Below, piece by piece: positions 53,650 through 61,398 of a DNA stretch of 64,000 bases. Source of the stretch: a virus; IMG/VR virus record IMGVR_UViG_3300044624_002142, positions 62,001 to 126,000 of that record; one strand, 5' to 3'. Below the pieces are notes generated by a model. That model did not search any database. It was not told the origin of the DNA and was given only the letters and a program-made list of their open reading frames with translations. Made by a program: the position numbers and the translations under genes. Position 1 is the stretch's first letter. Each line of letters starts with the position of its first letter.

Positions 53650-53947
53650 TATTATTGTAAAACTTGGAACTGAAACATTTAATTTGGATATTGAGGATAT
53701 GTTTGAAGATCCATTTATGGAAGCATGTACTCGTATTATTGAATTTAAACGTCAACAATCAACTCATATGTCAGTACCACCATGTATGATATCTTGTTTA
53801 GATCGTAAACGATCAAAGATGCATGTATATAATACTTACGTAGTACTAGTTAATGCTGCAATGCATATTCAAGCTGAAAATTTGAGAAATAGGTTTATGA
53901 AAGATAGTGGAATAGATTTGAAAAAGGAACCAATTAAATCAAAGTAA
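53636..53947 (+). CDS. Hypothetical protein (103 aa)
   Basis: Not recognised. It has a short 'SIIVKLGTETFNLDIEDMFE' start, 'MISCLDRKRSKMHVYNTYVV' in the middle and a helical end with 'NLRNRFMKDSGIDLKKE'. Soluble, slightly basic. Its start overlaps the helicase stop by 14 nt and it ends 1 nt before the HNH-like gene, so it is co-expressed with both. Confidence 0.6.
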   Translation: MKKNSIIVKLGTETFNLDIEDMFEDPFMEACTRIIEFKRQQSTHMSVPPCMISCLDRKRSKMHVYNTYVVLVNAAMHIQAENLRNRFMKDSGIDLKKEPIKSK

Positions 53948-53948
53948 T

Positions 53949-54665
53949 ATGAATGATATTCCGGAAAATATTCCTTTAAACATTCTATCCGAACTTGAAA
54001 AGTTAAAACAAGAAGTTCGTGAAATGAAAAAACTTCAAGGTTTGGGTGAATCTGTTGCAAATGAAATTCAACGTGAAATTGCAGAAAAACTTGACGTTCC
54101 ACATTTGAGAGATAAACAAGACAGTTTAAAAGTAAAACTAAAAAGAGGACATGGTGCAAGACCGTTATTACAATCAGAAATTGCAGCTGTACAGGCTGTA
54201 TCAAAAAGTGGTAGAGAAGCTGCACGTAAATTAGGAGTTAATTATCTAACGTATCGTAAATATGCTAAAATGTACGATATGCACAAGTTGTTAAATCCAT
54301 ACAATAAAGGAATTAAAAAAGATGTGAATCCTGAGATGGGTAAGTATCCATTGAGTTCAATACTTGAAGGTAAGTATCCGGACTATCCTGTATACAGACT
54401 CAAAGATAAGTTAATTCGTTCAAGAAAAAAAGATGCATGTTGTGAAATGTGTGGCTATAAAGAACGTAGAGTGGTTGACGGAAAAATACCTCTTCTTCTA
54501 AATTTTGAAGACGGTGATTCAAAAAATCACAAGTTGGAAAATGTTAAATTGTTGTGTTATAACTGTACATTCGTTGCAGGAAAAGGATTTATTAAACGTG
54601 GATTAAAACATTTTGATCCAGATATTATGCAAGGGTCAAAACATTTGTTTATTACAAGATACTGA
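53949..54665 (+). CDS. HTH plus HNH-like zinc protein
   Basis: 238 residues. 'ELEKLKQEVREMKKLQGLGE' is a coiled coil at the N-terminus. 'SKSGREAARKLGVNYLTYRK' (about 80-99) is a helix-turn-helix of the 'repeated element' type. A C-terminal zinc-binding module has 'CEMCGYKE' and, 40 residues on, 'CYNC', with 'NHKLENVKLLC' as in HNH nucleases, but the catalytic His pair is not clear. It may be a degenerate HNH or a DNA-binding regulator. Confidence 0.68.
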   Translation: MNDIPENIPLNILSELEKLKQEVREMKKLQGLGESVANEIQREIAEKLDVPHLRDKQDSLKVKLKRGHGARPLLQSEIAAVQAVSKSGREAARKLGVNYLTYRKYAKMYDMHKLLNPYNKGIKKDVNPEMGKYPLSSILEGKYPDYPVYRLKDKLIRSRKKDACCEMCGYKERRVVDGKIPLLLNFEDGDSKNHKLENVKLLCYNCTFVAGKGFIKRGLKHFDPDIMQGSKHLFITRY

Positions 54666-54680
54666 CATATTTATTATTAT

Positions 54681-55157
54681 ATGCAAACGTGCGATCACAT
54701 ACTAGCAAAATATGGTGTTATGTCCAATTTTTCAATTGCGAAGAAGGTAACTAAAGATCGCATTAAAAAAATGTCTGAAAAACTTAACACGGTAGACGAA
54801 TTTTCTTTGGACTTTCAAGAAGCATTAAAACAAGAAATACTAAAAGAAACGCAACTTGCAATATTTAATAATACAATTCCGGGTTTAATCACTAATTCTA
54901 AGAAAAAAAAGGAACCAAATCACAAAATGATGTTGATTACAGAAAAAGACAAAAGAAAAATAATTTTAATGTCTTCACTTATAGTTAATACGATTTTAGA
55001 AAAAGATTTGTCTAAAGATGAAACGTGTTTATTGATTATTCAACTGGTCAATACTTTAGGATTGCGTGATGTTGATTTCAAGAAGTTTAATGATAATTCC
55101 AATACCCCACCCGATGATGAGGATGAAAATTATGAAGATAACGATGAGGACTATTAG
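54681..55157 (+). CDS. Hypothetical protein with acidic tail (158 aa)
   Basis: Not recognised. 'CDHILAKYGVMSNFSIAKKV' at the N-terminus, a long helical middle with 'DKRKIILMSSLIVNTILEKD', and a tail of Asp/Glu/Asn repeats ('NTPPDDEDENYEDNDEDY'). A TATTTAT element lies 6 nt before the start codon. Its 3' end overlaps the convergent minus-strand gene by 4 nt. Confidence 0.62.
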   Translation: MQTCDHILAKYGVMSNFSIAKKVTKDRIKKMSEKLNTVDEFSLDFQEALKQEILKETQLAIFNNTIPGLITNSKKKKEPNHKMMLITEKDKRKIILMSSLIVNTILEKDLSKDETCLLIIQLVNTLGLRDVDFKKFNDNSNTPPDDEDENYEDNDEDY

Positions 55158-55516
55158 TAGAAATATACTTTGATTTTATTATTATTTTCTACTACGCTAA
55201 TACCTTCATACTTCCAGTTTTCAGATTTAGCTTTACGAATTAGACGTAAATACTCTTCTGAATTATTTAGTTCAAATACTTTACCATCTACACGATTAAA
55301 ATCTTTTTTCTGACTAACGTAATTGATGAATACTTTTTTTAGATTTTCATTTTCATCATAAAATTTACCAATTACATTTTTACACTTTTCATTGTGTTCT
55401 TGCGATGCGTTTTGTTTAAATGATGTGATATACGAATAAAGACCCGGAAATCTTTTAATCAGTTCATTACTGAAGTTATTGTCGCTAATAATTAAATAGA
55501 ATAAATCTTCTTTCAT
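55154..55516 (-). CDS. Hypothetical protein (120 aa)
   Basis: Not recognised. Charged and helical: 'MKEDLFYLIISDNNFSNELI', 'YDENENLKKVFINYVSQKKD', 'YLRLIRKAKSENWKYEGISV' and a beta-strand end 'NNKIKVYFY'. It is a lone minus-strand gene between two plus-strand genes and divergent from gmd across a 49-nt gap. An extended -10-like TGTGATAAT occurs in this gap for its direction. Confidence 0.62.
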   Translation of the reverse strand: MKEDLFYLIISDNNFSNELIKRFPGLYSYITSFKQNASQEHNEKCKNVIGKFYDENENLKKVFINYVSQKKDFNRVDGKVFELNNSEEYLRLIRKAKSENWKYEGISVVENNNKIKVYFY

Positions 55517-55565
55517 ATGCTTTCATATATATTATCACAACGTAGTTGAAAGGTTATTTTAAATT

Positions 55566-56795
55566 ATGACATCAAAAAATTTACAAGAAACATTACATGG
55601 AAAAAAGATTGACACAGCTAATATTTTAAGCATAGCTGATGCAAAAACCGTTCGTGATCAAAAACTTAAACAACACATTTATACAAAGATCGTAATTATT
55701 ACGGGCGTGACTGGTCAAGATGGAAGTCACATGATTGATTATCTATTGGAAAACACCGATGTAATTATTTTTGGTGGTGTACGTAGACTGAGTGTATATA
55801 ATCATCATAATCTGTCACACATTAACTCAGATCGATTTTTCTTAGTGAATTTTGACCTTACTGATACACATTCAATTGGTCAGTTTGTAGAAAAGATGAA
55901 ACCAGATTATTTCATCAACTTTGCTGCTCAAAGTTTTGTTGCAAGTAGTTGGGACTTTCCAAGACAAACTTGGCAAACGAATTGTACATCAGTATTAGAT
56001 ATACTTGAAGCAATTCGTTTGTATAGACCAAGTTGCAGATTTTATAATGCTGGTTCATCCGAGGAATTTGGAAACATTATACGTTCTCCTCAGGATGAAA
56101 ATCATCCTCTTAGACCACGTAGTCCATATGGTGCTAGCAAAGCCGCTGCCCGTCAAATTGTGAAGGTTTATCGTGATAGTTACAATCTATATGCAATTCA
56201 AAGTTGGTTGTTCAATCACGAAGGAACACGCCGTGGAGAAGAATTCGTAACACGTAAGATTTCAAAGAACGTTGCACGTATTTCCGAAGAGTTGAGTGAA
56301 GGACGTATTCCTAAAGCCGTTGAATTAGGTAACGTAAATGCCAAACGTGACTGGAGTGATAGTGAAGACTTTGTACATTGTGTTTGGATGATGCTTAATC
56401 AGGAAAAACATCGTGCTGGTTTGGACCCCAAACTCTACACAGGTTTATCTTATAGTAAAGAATCAATCGATGTTTTGAAAGAATATGTTCTTTCAAGTAA
56501 TGAAACACATACCATTAAAGAATTCGTTGAACTATCATTTAAATGTTTAAATATTGATGGGCGTTGGGAGGGAACTGATATTAATGAACAGTACATACAA
56601 AACGGTACCAACCACGTTTTAGTGAAAATCAATAGTAACTTTTATCGTCCAGCCGAAGTAGATCTTCTATGGGGTGATAGCAGTGAGTTTAGAAATGATT
56701 TCAACTGGACTCCTAAAACGTCTTTCAATGAACTGGTTCAAAAGATGGTTAAAAACGATCACTATTTGAGATGTAAAGAGTATCTAAACAAGTAA
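55566..56795 (+). CDS. gmd: GDP-mannose 4,6-dehydratase
   Basis: Extended SDR of 409 residues. An N-terminal extension of about 40 residues precedes the Rossmann start 'KIVIITGVTGQDGSHMIDYL' (41-60). The active site is 'AGSSEEFGN' (S164-S165-E166) with Y188/K192 in 'SPYGASKAA'. 'NHEGTRRGEEFVTRKI' and 'NVNAKRDWSDSEDFV' are the Gmd-specific GDP-mannose blocks. It forms GDP-4-keto-6-deoxymannose, the precursor of GDP-fucose, GDP-rhamnose or perosamine, which could feed the fucosyltransferase at 12426-13241. The N-terminal extension is unusual; the true start could be nearer residue 40. A bidirectional terminator follows. Confidence 0.92.
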   Translation: MTSKNLQETLHGKKIDTANILSIADAKTVRDQKLKQHIYTKIVIITGVTGQDGSHMIDYLLENTDVIIFGGVRRLSVYNHHNLSHINSDRFFLVNFDLTDTHSIGQFVEKMKPDYFINFAAQSFVASSWDFPRQTWQTNCTSVLDILEAIRLYRPSCRFYNAGSSEEFGNIIRSPQDENHPLRPRSPYGASKAAARQIVKVYRDSYNLYAIQSWLFNHEGTRRGEEFVTRKISKNVARISEELSEGRIPKAVELGNVNAKRDWSDSEDFVHCVWMMLNQEKHRAGLDPKLYTGLSYSKESIDVLKEYVLSSNETHTIKEFVELSFKCLNIDGRWEGTDINEQYIQNGTNHVLVKINSNFYRPAEVDLLWGDSSEFRNDFNWTPKTSFNELVQKMVKNDHYLRCKEYLNK

Positions 56796-56819
56796 GTTAT
56801 AAAAAATACTTTAACAAAA

Positions 56820-56853
56820 AACCAGATGACAAACAAATATCATCTGGTTTTTT
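56820..56853. terminator. Bidirectional intrinsic terminator
   Basis: A perfect 10-bp stem AACCAGATGA (56820-56829) and TCATCTGGTT (56840-56849) with a 10-nt loop, followed by T-run on the plus strand (56848-56853) and preceded by A-run (56815-56821) for the minus strand. It sits between gmd (plus) and the HNH gene (minus) and would stop transcripts from both sides. Confidence 0.88.
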
Positions 56854-56864
56854 AGTATCTCAAC

Positions 56865-57509
56865 TTAATTCAACAAAAAATGTTTCCAATCTTCATGTTT
56901 AGCTTCTTTTATCAAAGCATACACTGGAATTGGTTGTGGAACAATGGGATTTTTTAGTAGAGTCAATCCCGCTTCGTTATTGGTTTTATTTCCCTTTTTA
57001 CTGTTAATGTCTTTTGAACACAATACAAGATTAGTCCAACTATCAGCTCCACCTTTGCTACGTGGAATGACATGATCAACCGTAGCATTGTTTCGATCTA
57101 CTTTTTTTCCGGAATATTGACAGATACCATTATCACGGTTGTAAATTGCATCTTTACTTGGTCTACCTTTGAAATATCGTACCGGCATTTTTGAATAGTT
57201 CGTTGCAATAATGACGGTGGGAACACGATAAATTCGGTTTGTACCAGAAATAGTTAAATCCCAACTACGAATTGGCAAATTCATCCATTCTGTCCAACTT
57301 ATCGGATTCATGCTTTTAGCCTCATTCATAATCGGATCACCATTTTGATCAAGTTCGTAATCAATATCAAGTGCCAATGATGTAGGTTTTCCATTATTGT
57401 CACCACCACATAAATCAATGATAGCATCTTTTACAGTTTTAAATCCGATTGGTTGCCAATTGGAATTTAAATTTAGACAAATAGCTTTATTTACAACGCT
57501 TTCATTCAT
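56865..57509 (-). CDS. HNH endonuclease
   Basis: 214 residues. The HNH core is 'CQYSGKKVDRNNATVDHVIP' followed by 'RSKGGADSWTNLVLC' (about 130-165), with the catalytic His-His pair region 'VDHVIP' and the Asn in 'TNLVLC', plus zinc-ligand-like Cys. The N-terminus 'NKAICLNLNSNWQPIGFKTV' is typical of stand-alone phage HNH proteins. It may cut DNA at specific sites or be a homing-type enzyme. A -35/-10 pair lies directly upstream. Confidence 0.9.
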   Translation of the reverse strand: MNESVVNKAICLNLNSNWQPIGFKTVKDAIIDLCGGDNNGKPTSLALDIDYELDQNGDPIMNEAKSMNPISWTEWMNLPIRSWDLTISGTNRIYRVPTVIIATNYSKMPVRYFKGRPSKDAIYNRDNGICQYSGKKVDRNNATVDHVIPRSKGGADSWTNLVLCSKDINSKKGNKTNNEAGLTLLKNPIVPQPIPVYALIKEAKHEDWKHFLLN

Positions 57510-57515
57510 AACTTC

Positions 57516-57543
57516 ATCCTATCACACAGTTAAAATAAGTCAA
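57516..57543 (-). promoter_or_regulatory. Candidate promoter of the HNH gene
   Basis: Minus-strand TTGACT (57543-57538), a 16-nt spacer and TAGGAT (57521-57516) with an extended TGA before it. The -10 ends 7 nt before the start codon, so the mRNA would be leaderless or nearly so, as at 18515-18543. Confidence 0.45.
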
Positions 57544-57847
57544 TTCCTTTTTTATTTGTTTCGTACAACTCCAATTGTTCATCTAATCGGGGTTTTGCCA
57601 TATGAAGATCCACTTCAAACCACTCATTTTTGATTGATTTAGCAAATGGCTTCATTGTTTCCTTGATTTGTTTTTCAGCCTCAAGGTATTTTGGATGTTG
57701 AATTGAATATACCAACTTATAATCTCTGAATGGCGAAGATGTTTGATATTGTTGAAGTCTCTTTTTAAGATCCAACGTCACACCAACCTTTACATATCCT
57801 GGCCATGCTTTATTGGTTATGATATACAGATATCCAACATTAAACAT
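57530..57847 (-). CDS. GIY-YIG-like (T5orf172/MUG113-type) protein
   Basis: 105 residues. 'GYLYIITNKAWPGYVKVGVT' (5-24) holds the GIY-YIG-like two-part motif with 'LKKRLQQYQTSSPFRDYKLV' after it, and 'AEKQIKETMKPF' and 'NEWFEVD' as helix and strand. The family includes small nucleases and DNA-binding proteins. It ends 20 nt before the HNH gene and shares its direction. Confidence 0.85.
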   Translation of the reverse strand: MFNVGYLYIITNKAWPGYVKVGVTLDLKKRLQQYQTSSPFRDYKLVYSIQHPKYLEAEKQIKETMKPFAKSIKNEWFEVDLHMAKPRLDEQLELYETNKKGIDLF

Positions 57848-57859
57848 GCTGGATATATA

Positions 57860-58480
57860 TCATACAATTTCATCAACAAGTCCATATTTGATACATTCTT
57901 CTGAACTTAGATATGTATCGTGTTTTAATATTTCTACCAAATCGTTTTCAGAAATTTTTGTATGTTCTAAATATATATTTTTAATATATTTCATCAACAG
58001 TTCCATATTGTGCGTTTCATCTTTTATAGTTTCAAATGCACCCCATATTCCACCACTCAATTGATGAATCATCATGAAACTGTTTTTACGTATATACCGT
58101 TTATGGGCACATACACTCAATAAAGTTGCGGCACTTGCGCAAAATCCTTCTATATACGAGTGTACTGGCACCTTTGATGATTTTATACGATCTACCGCAC
58201 TGAATGCGCTAAGAACTTCACCACCTTCACTGTTTATAAAAATTTCAATTGGTGGAATAATTGCAAGGTTATAGTGTATACCCAACAATTGCATTGATTT
58301 GGATGTAATATCTAATTGTTTGTTAAATGCGTATATGCTTTGACGAGTAATATCGTCATAAAAAAAAATTTGATTGTTTCCTATATTTAGATTGTCTTTT
58401 GATTGTTTTTGTGAATCTGTATCAACATATTCATCATCCGACGTTAGATAAAGTGGGGTGTAAGCTTTTATTTTTGTCAT
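57860..58480 (-). CDS. ClpP-like serine protease
   Basis: 206 residues from the ATG at 58480. The catalytic triad is in place: Ser116 in 'GFCASAATLL', His139 in 'FMMIHQLSGG' and Asp188 in 'LKHDTYLSSEE'. 'IEIFINSEGGEVLSAFSAVD' holds the substrate-binding glycines. Phage ClpP may act as a prohead-type or regulatory protease, or join the host Clp ATPases. Earlier possible starts (GTG at 58528, ATG at 58516) overlap the upstream gene; the ATG at 58480 fits best. The ClpX/ClpA partner is not in the window. Confidence 0.9.
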   Translation of the reverse strand: MTKIKAYTPLYLTSDDEYVDTDSQKQSKDNLNIGNNQIFFYDDITRQSIYAFNKQLDITSKSMQLLGIHYNLAIIPPIEIFINSEGGEVLSAFSAVDRIKSSKVPVHSYIEGFCASAATLLSVCAHKRYIRKNSFMMIHQLSGGIWGAFETIKDETHNMELLMKYIKNIYLEHTKISENDLVEILKHDTYLSSEECIKYGLVDEIV

Positions 58481-58643
58481 AAATATTGTAGTCTGCCAAT
58501 AAATATACTTTGTCATTATAAAATCCACTCAATATTTCATCGATTTTTATAAATCGTATATCATCGTCACATATACAACACATTTTGATGATATTATCTG
58601 ACTTTGTTGTTGGTGTATGACAATATGCACAGTTAAATTTCAT
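58434..58643 (-). CDS. Small zinc-ribbon-like protein (69 aa)
   Basis: Two CxxC pairs, 'CAYC' near 5-8 and 'CCIC' near 22-25, suggest a small zinc ribbon. The rest is 'IRFIKIDEILSGFYNDKVYL', a beta-alpha pattern. It overlaps the start of the ClpP gene by 47 nt in another frame. This overlap lowers confidence, but the Cys spacing and ATG placement support it as real. Confidence 0.5.
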   Translation of the reverse strand: MKFNCAYCHTPTTKSDNIIKMCCICDDDIRFIKIDEILSGFYNDKVYLLADYNIYDKNKSLHPTLSNVG

Positions 58644-58678
58644 ATACTATCTAAAGTATACAAACGTATTATGTACAT

Positions 58679-58738
58679 ATTGTTTGTAAAACAATTGTCA
58701 CCGTTGTGACACCGATGTTTCAAAAGATAATTATCTTT
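58679..58738. promoter_or_regulatory. Three inverted repeats in an intergenic gap
   Basis: In the 93-nt gap between two minus-strand genes: ATTGTTT/AAACAAT at 58679-58695 (loop GTA), GTCAC/GTGAC at 58697-58710 (loop CGTT), and the perfect 16-bp palindrome AAAGATAATTATCTTT at 58723-58738, which overlaps the stop of the phosphoesterase gene. It is possibly an operator or processing region. No gene is seen here. Confidence 0.4.
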
Positions 58739-59480
58739 ATTTCCACCGGCTAATGTCAATCGAAGATTTGATCTCCAACTTACCATTGTTATATATCACA
58801 TAGTCTCTGTTATGTGTATCCAAACACAGATTTTCACTGATCAATTCATTTTCGGTATAGTTCTTCCATGTTGGAGTTTGTTGTGGAGTGTGTCCAAAGA
58901 TTTGTTTGACACCCGGAATACCTTCAAATTCATCAAAATCACACCATACAATTCCACCGTGTTTGTTTATACCACCACGACTATATCCGGCATGAAACAT
59001 TTCATGCATCTGTTCACGACGTTCAAACGCATTTCTCAATGCAAGTTTTGCATCTTGTTCCAACCATGTCTTCAAATCACGTCCGTCAACGCTGTTTTTA
59101 TTATGAAAGTGTCTATGAACACCCGCATGACTGCATAGAATGTCATCCAACCAATGATACATCTTGATCTTTTTCCAATGATCACGTGTCATCACTGTAT
59201 TTATAAGATACTCCTTGTCGGGTGTATAACCTGAACAACGGTAGTTACGATCACGTGTACCATACATGATATCGTGATTCCCCATGAGATGAATACGGTT
59301 GGGTTGTTCAATAGACCTTACTAACCATTCTGCCATCACAAGATTACGTTCAGCAGTGTCTCCGAAATCATCAAAGTAATCACCCAAGAAAATAATTTCA
59401 TCTGGGGACTCTTCATTGATAATATTATCAACTAACTTCCATCTTAGATGGATATCAGATATAATAAGTGTTCTTTTCAT
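58737..59480 (-). CDS. Calcineurin-like metallophosphoesterase
   Basis: 247 residues with the metal-ligand blocks 'LIISDIHLRW' (Asp, His), 'IIFLGDYFDDFG' (Asp), 'IHLMGNHDIMYG' (Asn, His-Asp) and 'ILCSHAGVHRHF' (His), then 'KQIFGHTPQQ'. It is similar to phage phosphoesterases related to lambda PP and DNA-end or nucleotide phosphatases; the exact substrate is unknown. It starts with an ATGA overlap after a 42-codon gene at 59477-59605. Confidence 0.9.
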   Translation of the reverse strand: MKRTLIISDIHLRWKLVDNIINEESPDEIIFLGDYFDDFGDTAERNLVMAEWLVRSIEQPNRIHLMGNHDIMYGTRDRNYRCSGYTPDKEYLINTVMTRDHWKKIKMYHWLDDILCSHAGVHRHFHNKNSVDGRDLKTWLEQDAKLALRNAFERREQMHEMFHAGYSRGGINKHGGIVWCDFDEFEGIPGVKQIFGHTPQQTPTWKNYTENELISENLCLDTHNRDYVIYNNGKLEIKSSIDISRWK

Positions 59481-59605
59481 TTTTTCTTTTTAGTTCTTCC
59501 CCAATTAATGTTATCGTAATTTTTGTCATACACGCTTTTTTTAACAGGACGTGGAGAATCACCTTTTCCGTTTTGACCAGATGTATTAGAATAATTCTTC
59601 TGCAT
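59477..59605 (-). CDS. Small conserved phage protein (GKGDxPRP type), 42 aa
   Basis: A short minus-strand frame from the ATG at 59605, missed by simple ORF cut-offs. The protein contains 'NGKGDSPRPVKKSVYDKNYD' and ends 'NINWGRTKKKK', which I recognise as a small phage family: 'GKGDxPRP' followed by 'YDxNYDxI'. It overlaps the upstream gene end by 20 nt and the phosphoesterase start by ATGA, consistent with translational coupling. Function unknown. Confidence 0.7.
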   Translation of the reverse strand: MQKNYSNTSGQNGKGDSPRPVKKSVYDKNYDNINWGRTKKKK

Positions 59606-60218
59606 AATCTTGAACTTTAACTATTGTTTCAGTATTTTTTGTTATTTTTGAGAAAAACTTTTCAATTTCACTATTGGAAATATTAAACCCATACTTTGCA
59701 TATTTCATACAACGTGCCATAGTATGATGCGCATTTACTACTTCATTTATCATGATAGATCGATTTTCTATAGATTCGATAGTACCTTCTGCTACAAACA
59801 GATATTTACCATCATATGCCAATTGACAAATATTCAAATCAAATTCATCTAATAGTTTACATGGTCCATCATAATACTTTCTGTGTATTAGTTGTATGAC
59901 AAAAGTACGTTCATTGTATTTGACAGTTACATTAGTTGCGTTTTTACGCAACTCCTCCTTTACGAATACAAACTTTTTACCTTCATAGTCGGATTTTAAC
60001 TTTAATTTATAATCAGATAATTGATTAGAATTTTTAAAAAACAGATCGATATCGGTGGTCATTGGTAAATCAAGTTTGGTTCTAAACAATGATCCACCAG
60101 CAATCCAAGGACCGTCTTCACCTAACGGAGGTAGAATTTCTATAAGATATTCCAGTTCAGATACCTTTGGGTGATTTTCAGTCAGTAATGATAACTTGTG
60201 TTTAAAATAGTTAGGCAC
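59586..60218 (-). CDS. Nucleotidyltransferase-fold protein
   Basis: 210 residues from a GTG at 60218 with AGGA about 7 nt upstream. 'GPWIAGGSLFRTKLDLPMTT' (37-56) and 'DIDLFF' supply the GG loop and DxD of the polymerase beta/nucleotidyltransferase superfamily. The rest resembles small phage proteins of unknown substrate; tRNA- or protein-modifying roles are possible. A strong promoter lies just upstream. Confidence 0.76.
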   Translation of the reverse strand: MPNYFKHKLSLLTENHPKVSELEYLIEILPPLGEDGPWIAGGSLFRTKLDLPMTTDIDLFFKNSNQLSDYKLKLKSDYEGKKFVFVKEELRKNATNVTVKYNERTFVIQLIHRKYYDGPCKLLDEFDLNICQLAYDGKYLFVAEGTIESIENRSIMINEVVNAHHTMARCMKYAKYGFNISNSEIEKFFSKITKNTETIVKVQDYAEELF

Positions 60219-60237
60219 AGTTTTTTCCTATGTCAAA

Positions 60238-60266
60238 ACTATAAGTGAAAGTAGCGTTCAAGTCAA
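60238..60266 (-). promoter_or_regulatory. Sigma70-type promoter upstream of the nucleotidyltransferase gene
   Basis: Minus-strand TTGACT (60266-60261), a 17-nt spacer and TATAGT (60243-60238). This is the best consensus match I found in the window. It would give a short leader of about 13 nt containing AGGA before the GTG start at 60218. Confidence 0.62.
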
Positions 60267-60451
60267 ACTATTTTTTGATTGAGATCGATTGCACACTTAT
60301 GACACAACTGTCCAGCACCATCAATATAATTGGTCCTGAAATCTACGTTCATAGATAGTGACACATCAGTTTCGACGTTACATAAAATACACTTTTCGTT
60401 TTGTTCGACTTTGAAGTCACCGTTTTTAAGTTTGGTAATAGTATTGTTCAT
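60263..60451 (-). CDS. Small zinc-finger-like protein (62 aa)
   Basis: A strong Shine-Dalgarno AAAGGAG precedes the ATG. Two pairs of Cys, 'KCILCNVET' (20-28) and 'GQLCHKCAIDL' (near 47-57), form a likely zinc ribbon around a beta hairpin ('SLSMNVDFRTNYIDG'). The gene is too short to suggest a role beyond nucleic-acid or protein binding. It directly follows the cupin gene. Confidence 0.65.
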   Translation of the reverse strand: MNNTITKLKNGDFKVEQNEKCILCNVETDVSLSMNVDFRTNYIDGAGQLCHKCAIDLNQKIV

Positions 60452-60452
60452 A

Positions 60453-60809
60453 TTAATCTCCTTTTAAAATACGTATAGAGTCTTCATCAAAATGTTGCGT
60501 ACTAAATTCAAACAGTTCAGTATCTTCGATAGCACGCATTTGATGTACTAGACCAACTGGAATATGAAAATGGTCACCTTTGTTTAGAACTACGGATGTT
60601 GACATGTTAATATCATGATCTTTACCATATCGGAGTTCGATTTTACCACTTTGTACATAAAAAGTTTCATCTTTTATTTTGTGATAATGCCAACTACACT
60701 TGTGGTCTTTTACAATGTAAAGTATCTTACCACAATACTTTTCGTTGTTTACAATCCATTTTTCAAATCCCCATCCTTTGGGTACAATTTTTAGTTTTTC
60801 AAATGCCAT
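60453..60809 (-). CDS. Cupin protein, mannose-6-phosphate isomerase-like
   Basis: 118 residues from the ATG at 60809; a TTG upstream lies in the previous gene. 'WGFEKWIVNNEKYCGKILYI' matches the N-terminal part of type II mannose-6-phosphate isomerase/ManC cupin domains. 'WHYHKIKDETFYVQSGKIEL' holds the metal ligands (HxH, E), and 'GDHFHIPVGLVHQMRAIED' is motif 2. It could provide mannose-6-phosphate or act on a related sugar, feeding the Gmd route, but isomerase activity is not shown by the sequence alone. Confidence 0.78.
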   Translation of the reverse strand: MAFEKLKIVPKGWGFEKWIVNNEKYCGKILYIVKDHKCSWHYHKIKDETFYVQSGKIELRYGKDHDINMSTSVVLNKGDHFHIPVGLVHQMRAIEDTELFEFSTQHFDEDSIRILKGD

Positions 60810-60814
60810 ATGAT

Positions 60815-61153
60815 TTATTTCCAAATAACTTGTAAAGCTACAATGATACCACTCAATGCAATCAATACAAGTGTTTTGAGGTTAATTTTCTCATTAAAAT
60901 ATATTTGAGTCAATAACGTAAACATCACAATTCCTATACTAAATGTGAGAATACGATTTGGCCACATCTTTCCTTCAAAATGTTCACTAATAAGTTTAAC
61001 CGAATAAATTGACAACAACGTATTCGGTATACTAATAAGTACCAACCAATTTTGATACTTTTTATACCATTCTGCAATAAACTGTCCATATAGTTGATGC
61101 CAACCAATGATATAAACAAAAGTTAATATTCCAATTCCAAGTAGTAGTTTCAT
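60815..61153 (-). CDS. Small four-segment membrane protein (EamA/SMR-like)
   Basis: 112 residues with four hydrophobic segments at about 2-22, 35-53, 66-84 and 91-110, the layout of half an EamA transporter or an SMR protein. 'GKMWPNRILTFSIGIVMFTL' and 'LTQIYFNEKINLKTLVLIAL' are the third and fourth. Such proteins move small amphipathic or sugar-lipid molecules; the substrate is unknown. It starts with an ATGA overlap after the small gene upstream. Confidence 0.7.
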   Translation of the reverse strand: MKLLLGIGILTFVYIIGWHQLYGQFIAEWYKKYQNWLVLISIPNTLLSIYSVKLISEHFEGKMWPNRILTFSIGIVMFTLLTQIYFNEKINLKTLVLIALSGIIVALQVIWK

Positions 61154-61395
61154 TTAATTATAAACATAGGAGTTGTGTCACCAACCCATGCGTCTGCCTG
61201 ATTGTATTCATGGTACTCTTCTGCTTCTGCATAAGTCATGCCATGCGTCATGATTTTTTCAATAACTTTTTCACGGTCATATACTACTACCAATTCACGC
61301 ATTTTACCGTATACAATACCATCGATACAATCATCGAATCCATCCATAACTAGAAGATTATGTTCTTCAATCATTTCTTTAATGTGATCATTCAT
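61150..61395 (-). CDS. Conserved phage-type hypothetical protein (81 aa)
   Basis: Not assigned. 'LLVMDGFDDCIDGIVYGKMR' is a pattern seen in small uncharacterised phage proteins, followed by 'VVVYDREKVIEKIMTHGMTY' and 'AEEYHEYNQADAWVGDTTP'. Acidic and soluble. It follows thyA by 3 nt in the same direction. Confidence 0.66.
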   Translation of the reverse strand: MNDHIKEMIEEHNLLVMDGFDDCIDGIVYGKMRELVVVYDREKVIEKIMTHGMTYAEAEEYHEYNQADAWVGDTTPMFIIK

Positions 61396-61398
61396 AAG

